From Holothuria scabra (taxonomy: Eukaryota > Echinodermata > Holothuroidea > Aspidochirotida > Holothuriidae), in the NCBI GenBank assembly GCA_037179385.1, contig CM074193.1, forward strand, positions 36,420,846 to 36,484,845: a stretch of DNA of 64,000 nt, given 5' to 3'. The notes below the pieces were generated by a model that was given only the letters and a program-made list of their open reading frames with translations, made no database searches and had not been told where the DNA came from. Numbering within the stretch: the first letter of the stretch is position 1; every line of letters begins with the position of its first letter. Position numbers and translations under genes: made by a program. Below, piece after piece: positions 12,956 to 25,892 of the stretch.

Positions 12956-12961
12956 GAAAAC

Positions 12962-13006
12962 CATTTGAGACTGGTTTCGAATGCCATTCGAGACTGGTCT
13001 CGAATG
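12962..13006. repeat. Tandem pair of 22-bp palindromes
   Basis: Two adjacent copies of an inverted repeat, 12962-12983 and 12985-13006. The second is perfect: CATTCGAGAC, a TG spacer, then GTCTCGAATG. The first carries two changes. Together they can form either two small hairpins or one 28-bp-armed hairpin bounded by AAAACC/GGTTTT. Confidence 0.85.
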
Positions 13007-15369
13007 GTTTTCAGCCAATTGGGATGCAGGAAATCAATACAAGTATTTATGAATGAATGAATGAGTTTGAAAACAACTTTGAATTGTTGTTGTGCTGTTG
13101 AAGTTCCATAATTTTAATGTTTGACTTTTTCATGAAAAATTTTATGAAGCAGATGAAGAATTGAGCAAAGATTTCCATTTTGAAGTTATGTAATTTTGAG
13201 TGCCTGAGGCACAGCATTGGTTTGAAAAGACAGTTGGCCAGCTCTAATGTGGGCTTTCAAGTTAAATGAAAGCTGAGATGTGGGAATAAGAGCAGTGTTG
13301 CAGCAAAATTGTTTTACTTGACAGTTAAAGACTTTTGTCACAAAATAAACGAAGTGTTGAAGAGAAAGTTCCTTCACAGATCATTCTGCAAAGGTTCAGT
13401 CCTATGTATTGTTGAAATGGTTTGGTGTCAATTTAAATAATTACAAGTTGTACTTTTCTGGTTTATTGGTTATTCGTGTCATGTTATGGCTTGTTAATGT
13501 ATATTTTAGTCTACACTTCTCGAGGACTGTTAGTACAAATCTACAGATATTAAAAAGTAGACATTGGCTTTACATTAAAACGAGTGACTGAAAGTCAAGA
13601 TACACAGCTTGAATAGTTTTGAAAGGGAACTACTGATAGAGAGCAATGGGAACTTTATTATGATAAGCTATTGGTTCAGTGTTGCTTTGGTCTCTAAATT
13701 TGAAATGGTTGGAATCCTGTCCACCTCTTACATTATTACACCTACAGAAGTTTAGGGTTAGAGAGGAAACAATTTAGTTTTGAAGGTGGCAGCACCCCTT
13801 TATGAGAGTACTTGTCCACCTTTTCCCATTGATTGATTACATACAGCATTGTATTTCTTGGGCTCAAGAAGTTGTGTGCATTTAAGTGATATGATATCCT
13901 TCACAAAGGCATAAAACCTATCAGGCAGGTCTGACTGATCTGTTAAAGAGGGAAAAATGTGTTGTTAACACTACATAAGAAGCAGCAGAAGCTTAATTTT
14001 GAATGCAGCAAAGGAAATGTAAGAAAGGCGTCACTGTAATTCTTCCAAAAGATTCAGAATGTCCGTCCAGGTAAAAGTGTTACCTACGTTACATTCATGC
14101 TTTCACTCATTGCATCTATTTGGTGAGAAAGTAGCTTCACTTCCACTGAAATTCCAAACCCATTTCTTCTCATACCCAACAGCACCAGGAAAACACATTT
14201 TATCATTATAAGTGTGAGAGAAGTGTTCTTTCTCAGATTGTGTCCGTCCATAATGTTTTGTTACATACGTTACATCACCAGTAGGGGAGAAACCTTTTAA
14301 ATGAAACACTCATGGAAACAAACATTTGGGCTTCAAAAGGACTTATCCCAAATTGAAATAAAATTAACATTCATATTTAATTGTGAAATAAATCATAATG
14401 AATACTTTAAATATCAATTTCATCAATTTTGAATGGATTCATACAATTTCAAGAATATTCATTGAATAAATGTTATAGTTAATAACAGTTACATCAAGTA
14501 TGTCCATGTGATTTTCTTGCTAAATTATCATGTTACATCCTTTGGTTTAAGCAGATGCATTGGTAATTGATTATTTATATTAATAAGTTCAGTTTTTCAG
14601 TTTTATATTTCAGTGTCCGTCCAAGTTACCTACGTTACTCCTTTCAGACACCTTAGTTTGTGTGGGCTGTCATTTCAAAATGACTGCAGCAGGTATCTTA
14701 GCATTTATACATAAGCCTGAGAACACCCAATAGATCATAAAAATCATTCTTACTCTCTGATTGTAGAAAGATGAAATTTTGACCTCCATGTCACACTTTT
14801 GTACCCTTTTACTGTGGAAATGCCCACATACAAATCAGTACGCTCTGTTTGTGTTTACTGTATTGTAATTTAAAGGCATCTAGGACTTGACTGGATTTTA
14901 AACCATTCTCCTCTGCATAATGTCAATGTTACAGTCTTTTGCAAGTTTCAAAAATGCACAGACCAGCAAGGATCAAAGAGGTTTATACTAAAATTGCTTT
15001 TCATTTGTCTAAGTACAGAGAGTTAGTTGATCATTCAAGCATCAGTGAATTTCAAGTGCTTACACCCATTTTGTATTTTTTCTCTCATGCTGTTGAATTT
15101 TACAGTTTAAAAGTACAGTACTAGCAATATGGGATAGAGCTATTGGAGTTTGGTATCAAAATTTAAACAACAGGAAAAATCCTAAGGACTCCAAACAGCA
15201 ATCACAAGAGATTATGGGATGAATTTTTATACATGTTAGGCATGCACTTATGGTAATGTCCTTTCCTTGCGGCAAAATTGACTTCAACCAAAAGTCTATC
15301 CCACAATACTTTGTCAATGTTATTTGGAAAATGGGTCTATGGACCTGTAGAGGAAAGATGGAAATGATT
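13007..15369. other. Gene-free stretch with a GTCCGTCC motif cluster
   Basis: No supported exon. Three copies of TGTCCGTCCA plus GTTACNTACGTTAC lie at about 14057-14093, 14239-14275 and 14612-14638, all in the same orientation. Two of them are preceded by TTCAG. They match the cluster at 4.5-5.2 kb. Confidence 0.5.
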
Positions 15370-15373
15370 TTAA

Positions 15374-15735
15374 GAGGCTCATTGAGTTAATATTGATACC
15401 TTACTGAGCGTGTTTAAAGATCACTACCACATAACAATGCTTACAGTTAGCATAACAAGTCAACTTTCATATCCAATAGTTACTAGAAGTTAAAACTTTT
15501 AGTTTTGTTGTGTCCGGACTTGTAACGGTTATGTGCATAATTTGAAAAAAGTTCCTGGTCACAAATTTTTGAAAACCGAATTATACCTTTAATTACTCAC
15601 TCATAAAACAGTTATTTATTTGTATGTAGGATATGGGGATTGTCTAAGTTTGGCCATTTGTCATTGTTATGTGAAGGAAACTTAACAGGTTTGGGAAAAT
15701 TTGTTGGATTTCATGTACCAACTCAATGAGCTGCT
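15374..15735. mobile_element. TTAA-flanked MITE, family B copy 1
   Basis: Ends are inverted repeats of GAGGCTCATTGAG, flanked by TTAA on both sides (15370-15373 and 15736-15739). The 362-bp body aligns along its whole length with 56203-56562, including 'cacataacaatgctta', 'gttagcataacaagtcaa' and 'cacaaatttttgaaaacc'. TTAA duplication suggests mobilisation by a piggyBac-like enzyme. No coding capacity. Confidence 0.88.
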
Positions 15736-16578
15736 TTAAAATAAAGAAATAATTGTGTGGATTTTCACTCCTACTTTTTCTGCCTTTTACCAGCAGTACT
15801 AGATTCTCATAATATGCATTCCTGCTAAAAATATTTTCTTAACCAACAGAGATGAATTAACTCCCACAGTATTGAAGGAAATGGGAAATGTACAGTTCAG
15901 AACCAAAGAACAGCACAGTTATAGCAACATCCTACACCACACACACACCTCCATCTACTCAAATCATGTACAGTATACAGTGCTTATGTCATATTATCAA
16001 GATTAAACTGTGGGAGTTTAATGACATCCACAGGAATTACAAATACTGTCGTTCCTCTCGTCTTTAAAAGAAAATGCAAACATGCTTACTTTGAGATGTG
16101 TTTGGCAACTTGTTTTGTTGATGTTGAACAAATCTTGACATAGCAACCTACATGTAGTTCAGATTACGGATGTTCACTTCAAGGTGACAACAACATGTTA
16201 TACTGTACCCTTGCTTCAACATCTTCTCAGCTTTTCAATTCAAACACCACATTTTTTTTTTCTTTTTCTTTTCAGATCTTGATTATGCCTTATGATGTTG
16301 ATTACATGGATAGCGTGTGATCAGGTAACAGATATATGGGTTGATTAAAAGAAGTCACATGAGGGCCATCACAAGGTTTATGCCTCTGTGGGCTTGGGGG
16401 ATTGAGGGCTGTTGAAGATGCCCACGATACTGACTCTATTCCCCACCTGCAAGATGCAACTACTGTACAGGGGATGACTTGAACCATGTGCAAGTTCCGT
16501 AAATGAAACCAAACTTTAAATTGAACCTTAGTTGAACTTTTTGTTTCATACAGTGTCTGGCTGACACCATACTGTAAC

Positions 16579-16906
16579 CAGGGATTTTGCCAGAAACACA
16601 AAAAGGGGGTTATTTATTACTGCTAAACCCCAAGTCCAAAGTGATACTGTTCTAGGCTTAAGTTATGAATGGCTTTAGAGTGACAAAAATTTGCCTTATG
16701 GCCCCTGTAAGATGCAATTTGATGGGTTTTAAGAGTCTTTTATACATACATTCAAACATTGCTGTCAAAGTGTCTTCTTTTTAAGTAAGAAACCATGATA
16801 TTGACAATTTTTTAATTTTTATGGAGATGAAAAGGAGGGGGTTTTACCCACCTTTTTCTAGAAAGGGGGTACAAATCTCTCTTAGCCCCCTCTGGTAGAA
16901 ACACTG
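16579..16906. mobile_element. MITE family C copy 1 (5-bp target duplication)
   Basis: A 328-bp element with imperfect inverted ends (CAGGGATTTTGCCAGA; right end, inverted, CAGTGTTTCTACCAGA). It is flanked by GTAAC on both sides (16574-16578, 16907-16911). It is homologous along its length to 18685-19025, in the same orientation. Inner sequence includes G- and C-rich runs near each end. A 5-bp duplication would fit hAT5- or Transib-like activity; the superfamily is not settled. Confidence 0.82.
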
Positions 16907-16911
16907 GTAAC

Positions 16912-18684
16912 ACATTCATGAACATTGTTGGGTTGTTAAATTCCATCTAACTAAAAACTGCAAGACGTCTACACCTACTGCAATGTGAAATGTTTTGCTT
17001 TAACTAAATTTGTGCCATCTTTTTTGAATGAGATCAATTAACGGGCTGTATTTCAGCAGCAACATGTTCTACAACTTACCTTACTGTGCCAATGTTCCCT
17101 ATTAAAAATTTAGTAATGGCGAATCGCAAAATAAATGCATCAGTTGCAGATTATCAGAACAAGACATTTCCTACTATGAAATGTATCATCCATCCATCAC
17201 CCTTTCCTGCTCCTGTACCAGGGTTGTCAAAATTGAATCTGCAAAGTGCCCTGGAAATTACTGTGCAGCTACCTGGAAAAATTTCTACAGGGTTCAGAAG
17301 CAAATCTGGGGAGGGACAACTTTCTTTATGACATACTCTAGCAGTACATGATATCATAACTACAGTACATGATATCATGTACACTACAGTGTACCAAACA
17401 GGGTTCATGATGACCTCTGTGTTTACTATAAATACCCCACAATCCCAGGCACGCACTTCTGATAATGCATTGAGTTTGCTAAGTGATGTGTGTTCCATAC
17501 AGTACTGGGTTGGCACTTGAAAATGAAGGGCAGACACAGGATTTGGCAGGGTATACCGTGGAAGTGGCTAGCAATAGAGAAATATGATTCATAAACACTA
17601 ACCAATTGATATATAAATACACATTGACAAGAAAGAACACTTAGAAAACAGCACTTGACTTTACAATTACTATCATTGTAATGGGTTGTACAGTACAGTA
17701 GCATACTATACTCATGTAGCCTTGCCTGCTGTACTTGATTTTAGCAACATTTCATTTGATGTGTTCACTGCTACATAATAACATAGGTACGTGCTATGCT
17801 ACATAACGGTAACATGTTTTAATGACATAAAAGGTCTTGCATTGAGTGCACATAACTGATGACTACTTTCAAAGCCTTCTACCCTGAAGAGCACAACACA
17901 ATAACAACAAACCCCACTATGACATGAAGCAACACATGTGCAGATGGTCACTATGGAATAAATCATTATACTATGTACTGTACTTACACTGTGGTCACAC
18001 AAACATAGCAAAAATGTAAATGGCATTATTATTTGTTGTTCCAAATTTGAAGCAATTAGTCTGATAAGAAATACTGTTGTGATTATTAGTCCAAGCTTCC
18101 CCCTTTTTTCCATTTTTCTTTTTTTTTTCTTCAAATTGTTCTCCACAATAAATTTTGCAATTCCTTGACAACACTTGCAGTATGAGCAACCCTGCACACC
18201 TTCCAGGTACAGTAGGTCTTCTACTCTAATATTTATTTTCTTGTGATAATCTCACAAACCTTTCTGCTAATGGCAATATTGATTGATACCAACAGTCTTT
18301 ACTAATCTCTCAAACTCAGCTTTCTTTCAATATTGTAATCTGTGTGCATTAGGGAACATTGCTGGAACAGTCTTAAACAAAAGTATCAAGTTATTTTTGA
18401 TTCATCATTTAGTCATGGCTGTTTTCAAACAACCAGAAATTAGAATATATACGATTACATTTAGTGTGTACTTGTTCGTTTGTAATTTATACAAACTTTC
18501 TGTGTATGGAAAGTATGATTTTCTGATATAGGTACAACTACAGTAAATTGTATTGCAAAGGACAATAAAACAAAAATTGCCAGAAATTTTTTTACAAACG
18601 TTCAAAGCACCAATAGAGTGCCTTAACAGTACTGAATTCTTATTTCTCAAAGGCCCAAAATATCTTATCACTAAATTTTGGGGT
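16912..18684. other. Gene-free stretch
   Basis: No supported exon. An 18-bp perfect palindrome GTACATGATATCATGTAC lies near 17365-17382, next to a partial copy of the same word. Confidence 0.45.
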
Positions 18685-19025
18685 CAGGGATTCCACCAGA
18701 AACACAAAAGAGGGGGGGAGTTATTACTGCTAAACCTCAAGTCCAAATTGATGCTGTCCTACGCTAAAGTTATGAGTGGGTTCAGGGGGACAAAAGCTTG
18801 CTTCAAAGCCCCTGTAAGGTGCAATTTGAAGGTTTTAAAGGCCATTTTATTTTGTAAACTTGTTCAAACATTGCTGCAAAAGTGTTGTCTTTTTAAGTCA
18901 GAAACCAAGATATTGACAGTTTTCTAATTTTTATGGAAATGAAAAGGGGGGATTTTACCCACCTTCTTCTGGAAAGGGGGAGGACAAATCCCCCCCTCCC
19001 CTTTCCCCCTCTGACAGAAACCCTG
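18685..19025. mobile_element. MITE family C copy 2
   Basis: A 341-bp homologue of 16579-16906, with ends CAGGGATTCCACCAGA and, inverted, CAGGGTTTCTGTCAGA. Flanks are GGGGT (18680-18684) and GAGGT (19026-19030), a 5-bp duplication with one mismatch. This supports the 5-bp target size seen in copy 1. Confidence 0.8.
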
Positions 19026-19030
19026 GAGGT

Positions 19031-20330
19031 ACAGTACATCTTATATGTTGTTCTATATTGTTTAATTCAATGTAAACAGGGTTTTAGCTGACCAAATTTA
19101 GATGCTGGTTAATTGTCTGTCTGATCTGGTGAAAGTCTCACCCTGCCCCAAATTGCAAATTTACCAAATTTTTTCAATCCTTATTTTTCATTTTAAGGCT
19201 ATGCTACCTTGCTATGCTACCTTTAAGGAATAAATGTGACGCTAATTTTAGGTCTCATTAGGCAGATTTGTGGTGGGTGGAGAGAGGTGTGTTTGCTTCA
19301 AACGCTGTGGTAGGGATATTAGGTGCACAGTGCAGCTGTCCAGCACCACCCACTGTAGTTACAACCCTGGTTGTAGATACCACCTTGCTTAACATCTTTT
19401 GCTTGTGATAGCTGTTTTCAAAAGATTCAAAAGGTACTTAGGTAAAATATAAGAATTACAAGATTTTGCTGGGTAATTTTAGGAAAAATCTCTGTCATGG
19501 GAGGAAAAAATTTAGGACAGTTGGGAGGCTCCTTCTGTGAAATTTGAACATCTGGAGAGAATTTTTAGCATTTGGGAAGAAATTTCCCTTTTCTATACAT
19601 GCAATTGTGGAAAATTCTATTCCCTTCCTGGAAAAATTTTTTACTCTCTACCTGGGAAATAAAATTTTTTTACCAGCCCTGCTCCCTGTTGCCTTCTAAT
19701 AATGACATTGCCCTGTAGTGCACTTGAAATGTCAGTCTTCTCTAAATTTTTAAACTGACTTTCACTTTATTTGTTGTGCCATCCCAGAGAACAAAAAATA
19801 ATGCAGCTATTGCCACTTGAACAAATGTATCCATGGAACGTCCACAATGTTTAAACTTTCACTGCTTACAAACTTGGTTCCTTCACCACTGCTGCATGTA
19901 TCTAGGATGAAAAATCTGTTAAAAAAGCATGGCCTGGGATGTGCATAGGACTGCTGGAACTCTATTATTAGGGTGCTTACAGAAGGGAAGTATGATACAA
20001 TCAATACACTCTACTGTATGTAATTTGGGAGCATCAATGTACACACAAAATTGAATAAGTTCCGTCTGGTCAGCTGCGAGTAAATGTGTACTGAACATCA
20101 AGTCTTGTCAAAATCCGTTCCCTCAAAATATTTGAAGAAAGACTCATAAACACTTCTTTACAAAGTTACGCACAGTACCAGGAACTGACATCACTCATGT
20201 TGGAAATGGAGCTGGTTCCCTCTGAGAGGACATGTTCAAAAGGAAATCCAAAATCGGGAAAAAATGAGAGCTATCACTACACATGAATTAGCATTCTGCT
20301 GCCACTGAAACAAGAGTGTGCCTAAGGACG
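19031..20330. other. Gene-free stretch
   Basis: No supported exon. Sequence around 19480-19680 repeats 'gggaaaaattt'-like words and looks like decayed repeat DNA. Confidence 0.4.
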
Positions 20331-20335
20331 GGTTC

Positions 20336-20400
20336 CAGTGGGGGTATAGTGCCGCCTACTGAAGACATTGCCAGATAGCATTCCGGGGTAAACGGGATGT
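20336..20400. repeat. Short dispersed repeat, copy 1
   Basis: About 65 bp (GGTTCCAGTGGGGGTATAG.. to ..GGGGTAAACGG) matching 21037-21104 in the same orientation. Shared words include 'atagygccrcctac', 'gaagayattgccaga' and 'gtaaa'. Confidence 0.6.
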
Positions 20401-20902
20401 AGGTGTGAAGTACATTCAAAACAACATAAACTTTACTAAAAGAATTACAGTGAGGTGAAACAAAATAGTGGGAGGGGAAAGGGTAGTGGTCTGTACAGTG
20501 CCTATTAAAAACCAGAATAATATTCAAAATGAAAAATTGATTACCACAGTCATTGTTTGGATAACATATGACATGAAGATGCATAATTTCAGTGATGCTT
20601 CTAACACAGAATTTACAGTGAAAAGGATGGTGGGTTACGTTTGGAAGAGGAGGGGTTTGTGTTGTGAGGAATACCAGCTTCAATTAATCACAAGGAGCTT
20701 TTACTACACATATCTTCCTCATAAGTGATAAATCACAGCCTCTAAATCAGCTCCCAATGGAGAAGAATTCATTTTGGTACAAGAGTTGCCAGCAGAGGAA
20801 TCCATCATAGTTTGCACACTGATTGGAAGTGAATTATATTCACTTCTGGAGTTTATTCTTTGTTTTCTGCATGCATATCTTTATACCTTGGAAACAAATA
20901 CA

Positions 20903-21290
20903 GACGAATCTGATCAGCGCTTGTGTTTAGTGACTGTAGGCAGCCATTGGTGGGGTCCATCAGCCTTTTGTCATCTTTTTTTATTGTCTACATGAATTTC
21001 CAACCTTCTTATTTAGTGAAATTGAAGGAATCGGGGATGGTTCCTATTAGGGCATAGCGCCACCTACAGAAGATATTGCCAGAGAGTATTCTGCAGTAAA
21101 TGGAACCGTCCATTTGTGAAACAGGTGAGGTAAGTAGGAACAAAGTAGATTGAGGAAATTAAGAAACAATTAAGTGTAAAACCATTCATGATGCAGGTAC
21201 AATAAGTAAGGAAATTGAAAGATTAAAAGGTGATAGATCCCAGATACGGCTGATTGAAATGAGACCATCCACTTGCTGTGCAGGTCATCT
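20903..21290. mobile_element. Foldback MITE, family D copy 1, carrying an insertion
   Basis: The left arm (GACGAATCTGATCAG.., GGCAGCCATTGGTGGGGTCC, ATCAGCCTTTT) matches 58507-58759. The right arm near 21225-21275 (AAAAGGTGATAGATCCCAG..) is its inverse. The copy is longer than its relative because the short repeat at 21037-21104 sits inside it. Terminal bases are not sharp at the right end. Confidence 0.6.
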
Positions 21291-22379
21291 ATAAGTTCAG
21301 CCACTTTATTTGCACAGGCCACATTTGACATCTCTAATGTTTCTATGTTGTAAGCACAGTATATGTGTAACTTACCCAAACATATACCATCCAAAAATGA
21401 CGGCAGTGGCTTCCCACTCTGCACAAGTGCAATCAGTTTGAGAGCGATGAAAAATTGGCTGCGTCCATAATGCCCAACTCTCTCAGCTCCACAAAGGTCA
21501 GATATCTGTGAAAAAAAAATACAGAATAAGTTTAGGAGACTTATACAGAATAACTTAGACAGAGCCTGTCACTGGATGTTATAGATTACTAATTCACGAG
21601 GAAAATGTCAGTCCAACTACAAACTCAGTCTATGTCAAATGCACACAAAGGATCTATGAGTGATACAAGCAGTATTAGTGTTAATCTTGGTGACAAATTC
21701 TGTTCATATTAGATTGTCTGGTGGACTTTCTACTTCCCTTTCTATCTCAAGTATTATCTGTAGGTACAAAAAAAGCCATAATGTAAACATGACACAGTTT
21801 GATTAAGTAAACTTTGTTGATACTACATCCACTGAAAAATTAAGGGTACAAAGCTTGCACAACACCTAAACAAAAAAGGCTCTTCATTCATAATTTGGAT
21901 CTACAATAACTTACAAATCCATGGATTAGGGTCGCCGGTTAGGCATTTCGCCTCAAGAAAAGGAGAATTTGGCATTTTTTGAAATGTTTGGTGGGATGAT
22001 ATTTGGGAGCGAAGCAAAACCAGGATTTTGGGGGCGGTGCCCACTGTTTAACAAGAAATTTCCTTACTGGCTAACAATAGCCTAATCCCTACCCTAATCA
22101 CTAACCCTAACAAAGAATACAATCGATACAATACAATGGCAACAACCAATCAAGAAACACCTTGTTAAACAGTGAGCATCTACCCGGATTTTCATGTACT
22201 GTAGCTTATTTTAGCAACATTTTTCTCAAATTTTTATCATTTTCAAAGAGAAGTTGGACAAATTACAATTAGTTTAATGCTCACAAAGCATAATATGATA
22301 ATGATGTCTCATTTGTCAATCCTGACATGTGTTACCATACACTAGAAGATTATTCATACTTGGCCCTTTTTCAATCAAT

Positions 22380-23395
22380 TTAATGGCTGATTTGGCAGGT
22401 TGTGATTAAGTACAATCTGGCAACCCTGTCCTGGATAAAGTACTATGCTGAATATAAGCAACTGCTCAACTGCCAAGAGTGTAACCAAAATACTCTTGAT
22501 ACAGTACATGCTGTGTAATATGTGCTTTAGTATTCTGCCATAGCTCCAAAGTTTGCAAAGGCTAGATGCGGGTCCACCTAATCTGTCTGTTGGTGGATCG
22601 CTGGTGTGAGGGAGGGGGTGAATTTTTGAAGCGTCTAGATGCAAAATGGTGGCATTTTTTTGGCAATCAGTCAACACAATATCACTAGGTTACAGCCAAA
22701 AAAGTTCAGTTCAGTACTGAATTTTTTGCGGTAATGGCCTTGGAAAATATGTATTAAGAAATTTGCCAAGATAATATACAGATACTCACAAATGCGCAAT
22801 TACTAAAACCTCTCCTTATCAATATCCAATCGTGCTGGTTGCTGTAAATTTTGGTGGGGTACCGGTACAGTTTGCAGTGCTGCAAGTGATTTCCTGTAGG
22901 CCTATATATCTTTCGTACCTCTCGCATGGCCACCTTGCCATGAAAACAAGTCCAGAACGTTTGTTTGATGGGAAAGTCGATCTGAGACGAGCCCCGCCTC
23001 TAACCCGCAAATTGGGCATTCATTATCGCTACTGCAGCGTTGCACGACGTTATTACACTTTTTACGCAGTGACAGGAATATATTATTCCATACTTCCTAT
23101 GAAGGTTAGCCAATAGCAATGTTGCGACAGCAAACATCGGTCCGTACGTATCTAAGCCAATGCATTGAATAGCAGCACAGGCAGATGAATGTGCTGTAAG
23201 ATAGGATTAAATGAATTTGTAGTTTTCAGTAAGCTGAATTATTTGTTTATTTGTGAGGTTCTCTGGCTGAAAACACTTCGAAGATTTGAAATGCGGGTTT
23301 TTCAGAGGGCTTGGCGGGTCAGCGGGTTTGGGTGTTCAAATGGGGGTCAAACCTGCAAAATGCGGGTCACTTGGGAGGTATGATTCTGCGCTTCT
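22380..23395. repeat. Dispersed repeat E, copy 1
   Basis: Homologous to 28560-29830 in the same orientation. Shared blocks include CTAGGTTAC.GCCAAAAAAGTT, GGGCATTCATT, ACGCAGTGACAGGA, GAAGGTTAGCCA.TAGC, GGTCCGTACGTA and TCAGAGGGCTTGGC.GGTCAGCGGGTTT. No protein-coding signature. This copy lacks the hAT MITE found in the other, so it shows the pre-insertion state. Confidence 0.72.
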
Positions 23396-23961
23396 TGAAA
23401 TGTAAATTAAAGAGCTGTGACAATTGAAAATTTCTTTAGACTACAAAATTTGTAATTTGGGGTAGAGAATTGACTTCCTTTAACTACAGTATATTGCTGT
23501 ATTACTGTACATCACTTCAATGTAGAATATCTTCTTAGAAAGATGTTTTTAATAGTAAGTAAACAAATGCATATTAGTGTACCACACAGCTGTGTGACAT
23601 ACGATCAGTTTGCCATGTAAGCGATGTTAAAACCATTTACAGAACTTACTATTAATAATTCTATTAAATGTACAGCAGAGAAGACCAAACTAGACTTTAT
23701 CAGTGAAGTGGAAGTACTGTAAACAGGATTCTGATACAACACAGAAGGCTCAGTAGCATACAACAATATGTGGGACCTGGGAGCACAACTATTGTCTGAA
23801 ATTCAATTAATGCTTAGAACTATTATATACTGTATTAACCTCATAAGTTTGGCTTCAATATTAAAACCCCTTACAGGGCAAGAGCAGTCACCTCAACTTG
23901 CACCAGTGCATGTAACATTTTGTCAGTGCAGGCAGCTTTGGGTTACTTACTGTACATGCAC

Positions 23962-24530
23962 CAGGCTTGGGGTAATCGTAATCAGTAATCATAATTGATT
24001 GCAATTGATTACCTGTACACATTTTGAAGTAGTTGTAATCGCAATTGATTACTTTTGTAAAAATCCCAAAGTAATTGCAATTGTAATGAATTACAATGGC
24101 AAAGTAATCACAATCGTGGTTTCATTTCTGATTACATTGAAGTTGAATTGAACATAGAAGTAAAGTTACTAACTTTGTCTAGGTACATCATTCTCTAGAG
24201 CTATACTTTTTGCAACAGAAAATGCTAGAAACAAAATGTAGTTAGTTAGATAGGGTTTTATGCCTCAACCTGTACCCTTCTGGGCTTATCTATTGCAATG
24301 TCCGTGGCCCTTTTCCAGGTGTGGGCACTGGATTGTTTTACCTACTAATGATTGTGTATGTGGAAACAAAATGTAATCACGATTGTAATCATGATTACAT
24401 TGCAATGTAATCACAATCGTAATCAATTACTTTCAATTTCAGCTGTAATCGTAATCATAATAGCAATCGTAAAATATGAAGTAATGGCAATCATAATCGA
24501 TTACATTAAGATGTAATTGCCCCAAGCCTG
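23962..24530. mobile_element. Non-autonomous element with CAGGCTTGGGG ends, filled with GTAATC repeats
   Basis: The left end is CAGGCTTGGGGTAATC; the right end, inverted, is CAGGCTTGGGGCAATT. The 569-bp interior is built of degenerate GTAATCGTAATC / GATTACAATTG units in both orientations and can fold extensively. Flanking octamers ACATGCAC and ACACACAC are similar but not identical, so an 8-bp hAT-type duplication is possible, blurred by the adjoining (CA)n. Confidence 0.72.
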
Positions 24531-25892
24531 ACACACACACACATGTAAACATGGCAGTAGTTCAAAGGGTATTATAGAAAAAGTATCGAGCAGTAAAGAA
24601 GAGACATTTAAGATCAAAATGTACTTCCTCAAAAATCAGATCAAAATATAACTATCAACATACTGTCCTGTACAAGTGACTGTGTGTTCAGACTAATATA
24701 AACTATTCAGCAAAATGTTGTCCCAATCATACCATTACAGAGCCTGTTCAAGTTATGGTATATACATGATGTACTGTTTTTCTCTAATTTAGACAAGTTG
24801 CATCGCAAACCTGCAAATATGTAGCCAATATGTTACAAGGCTACAGTATCTCCATGAGGTTCAAGCACTAACAGTTACATAGATATGTAAACACAGCACT
24901 ATGTGCAAAGTCCCACGCACATGCATATCAATGCTATATATATGGCATGCAATTTTCTATGCAGGCCCTGGCTCTATGAGTTCACTCCTGAAGGCATGTA
25001 TATGGGTGTTATAACTACAGTGCAGCAAACATACCTATAATGTACAGTCCGATCTGATCCTTGGTATATACCAAATTAAAATTTTCCTTATTTATTCTTC
25101 CAGTGCTTAATATTCTGATACATGCAAAATGCTTGTGGGCACACATTGAGAGCACATGCATACATTTGGCATCGCAAGCTAGACAGTCAGTGTAGACTTC
25201 AGGGTGTGAATTTAAGGAATTTTTATTGGTAGTCCGAAGGACTACCTACTTGTGAACGTTCCATACAATTTGGTCGTCCTCCATCAGTGTTGGTAGTCCT
25301 TCAAAACTCAGGATAAAAATTGGAAAAACAAGTGTTTCCAATAAGTTTTGCATGAACTTTAATTGTTTCAGGCAGTTATGATGGTATGCCTGTAGTCATG
25401 ATAACATGATAACATGTTATTTAGTCGATAATGGAGATATCAGAACTTGCCAACAACAGATTAACTCAAAGTTAATATCAGCTCGATACCGATGACAAAA
25501 AAAAGAATCTTCCGTAAGCACAACATGATTTTGTTACCATTGCAACATTATAGTTTTAACACACCTTAAGCTTATTTTGAACTAAGTCTGCATGTGTCCG
25601 ATACTCTGCCTCTGCGAAAAAATTTCCGTGTTTCTGACGAAACGTTCAGTAAAGCAATCAATCACGATGTATTTGATGTAAATCATGCGCCAGGTAAGAA
25701 CCCCGTTCGTAAGAAGCACGTCCTGTTACCTAGGCTATCACAATGGACGACATTAACACCTTCAGGAACGTACCAAACATTCGTAGCTGCTGAGCGATAT
25801 AAACTGCATAACTTGAATCAAAACACCTTGTTAGAAAATTACGTAAGTAGAGGCATAGCAAATGATAATACCCTTATCCCATACACAGCCGG
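24531..25892. other. Gene-free stretch
   Basis: No supported exon. A short palindrome GGTAGTCC-GAA-GGACTACC lies near 25230. An open frame at 25594-25956 has no recognisable domain. Confidence 0.4.
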
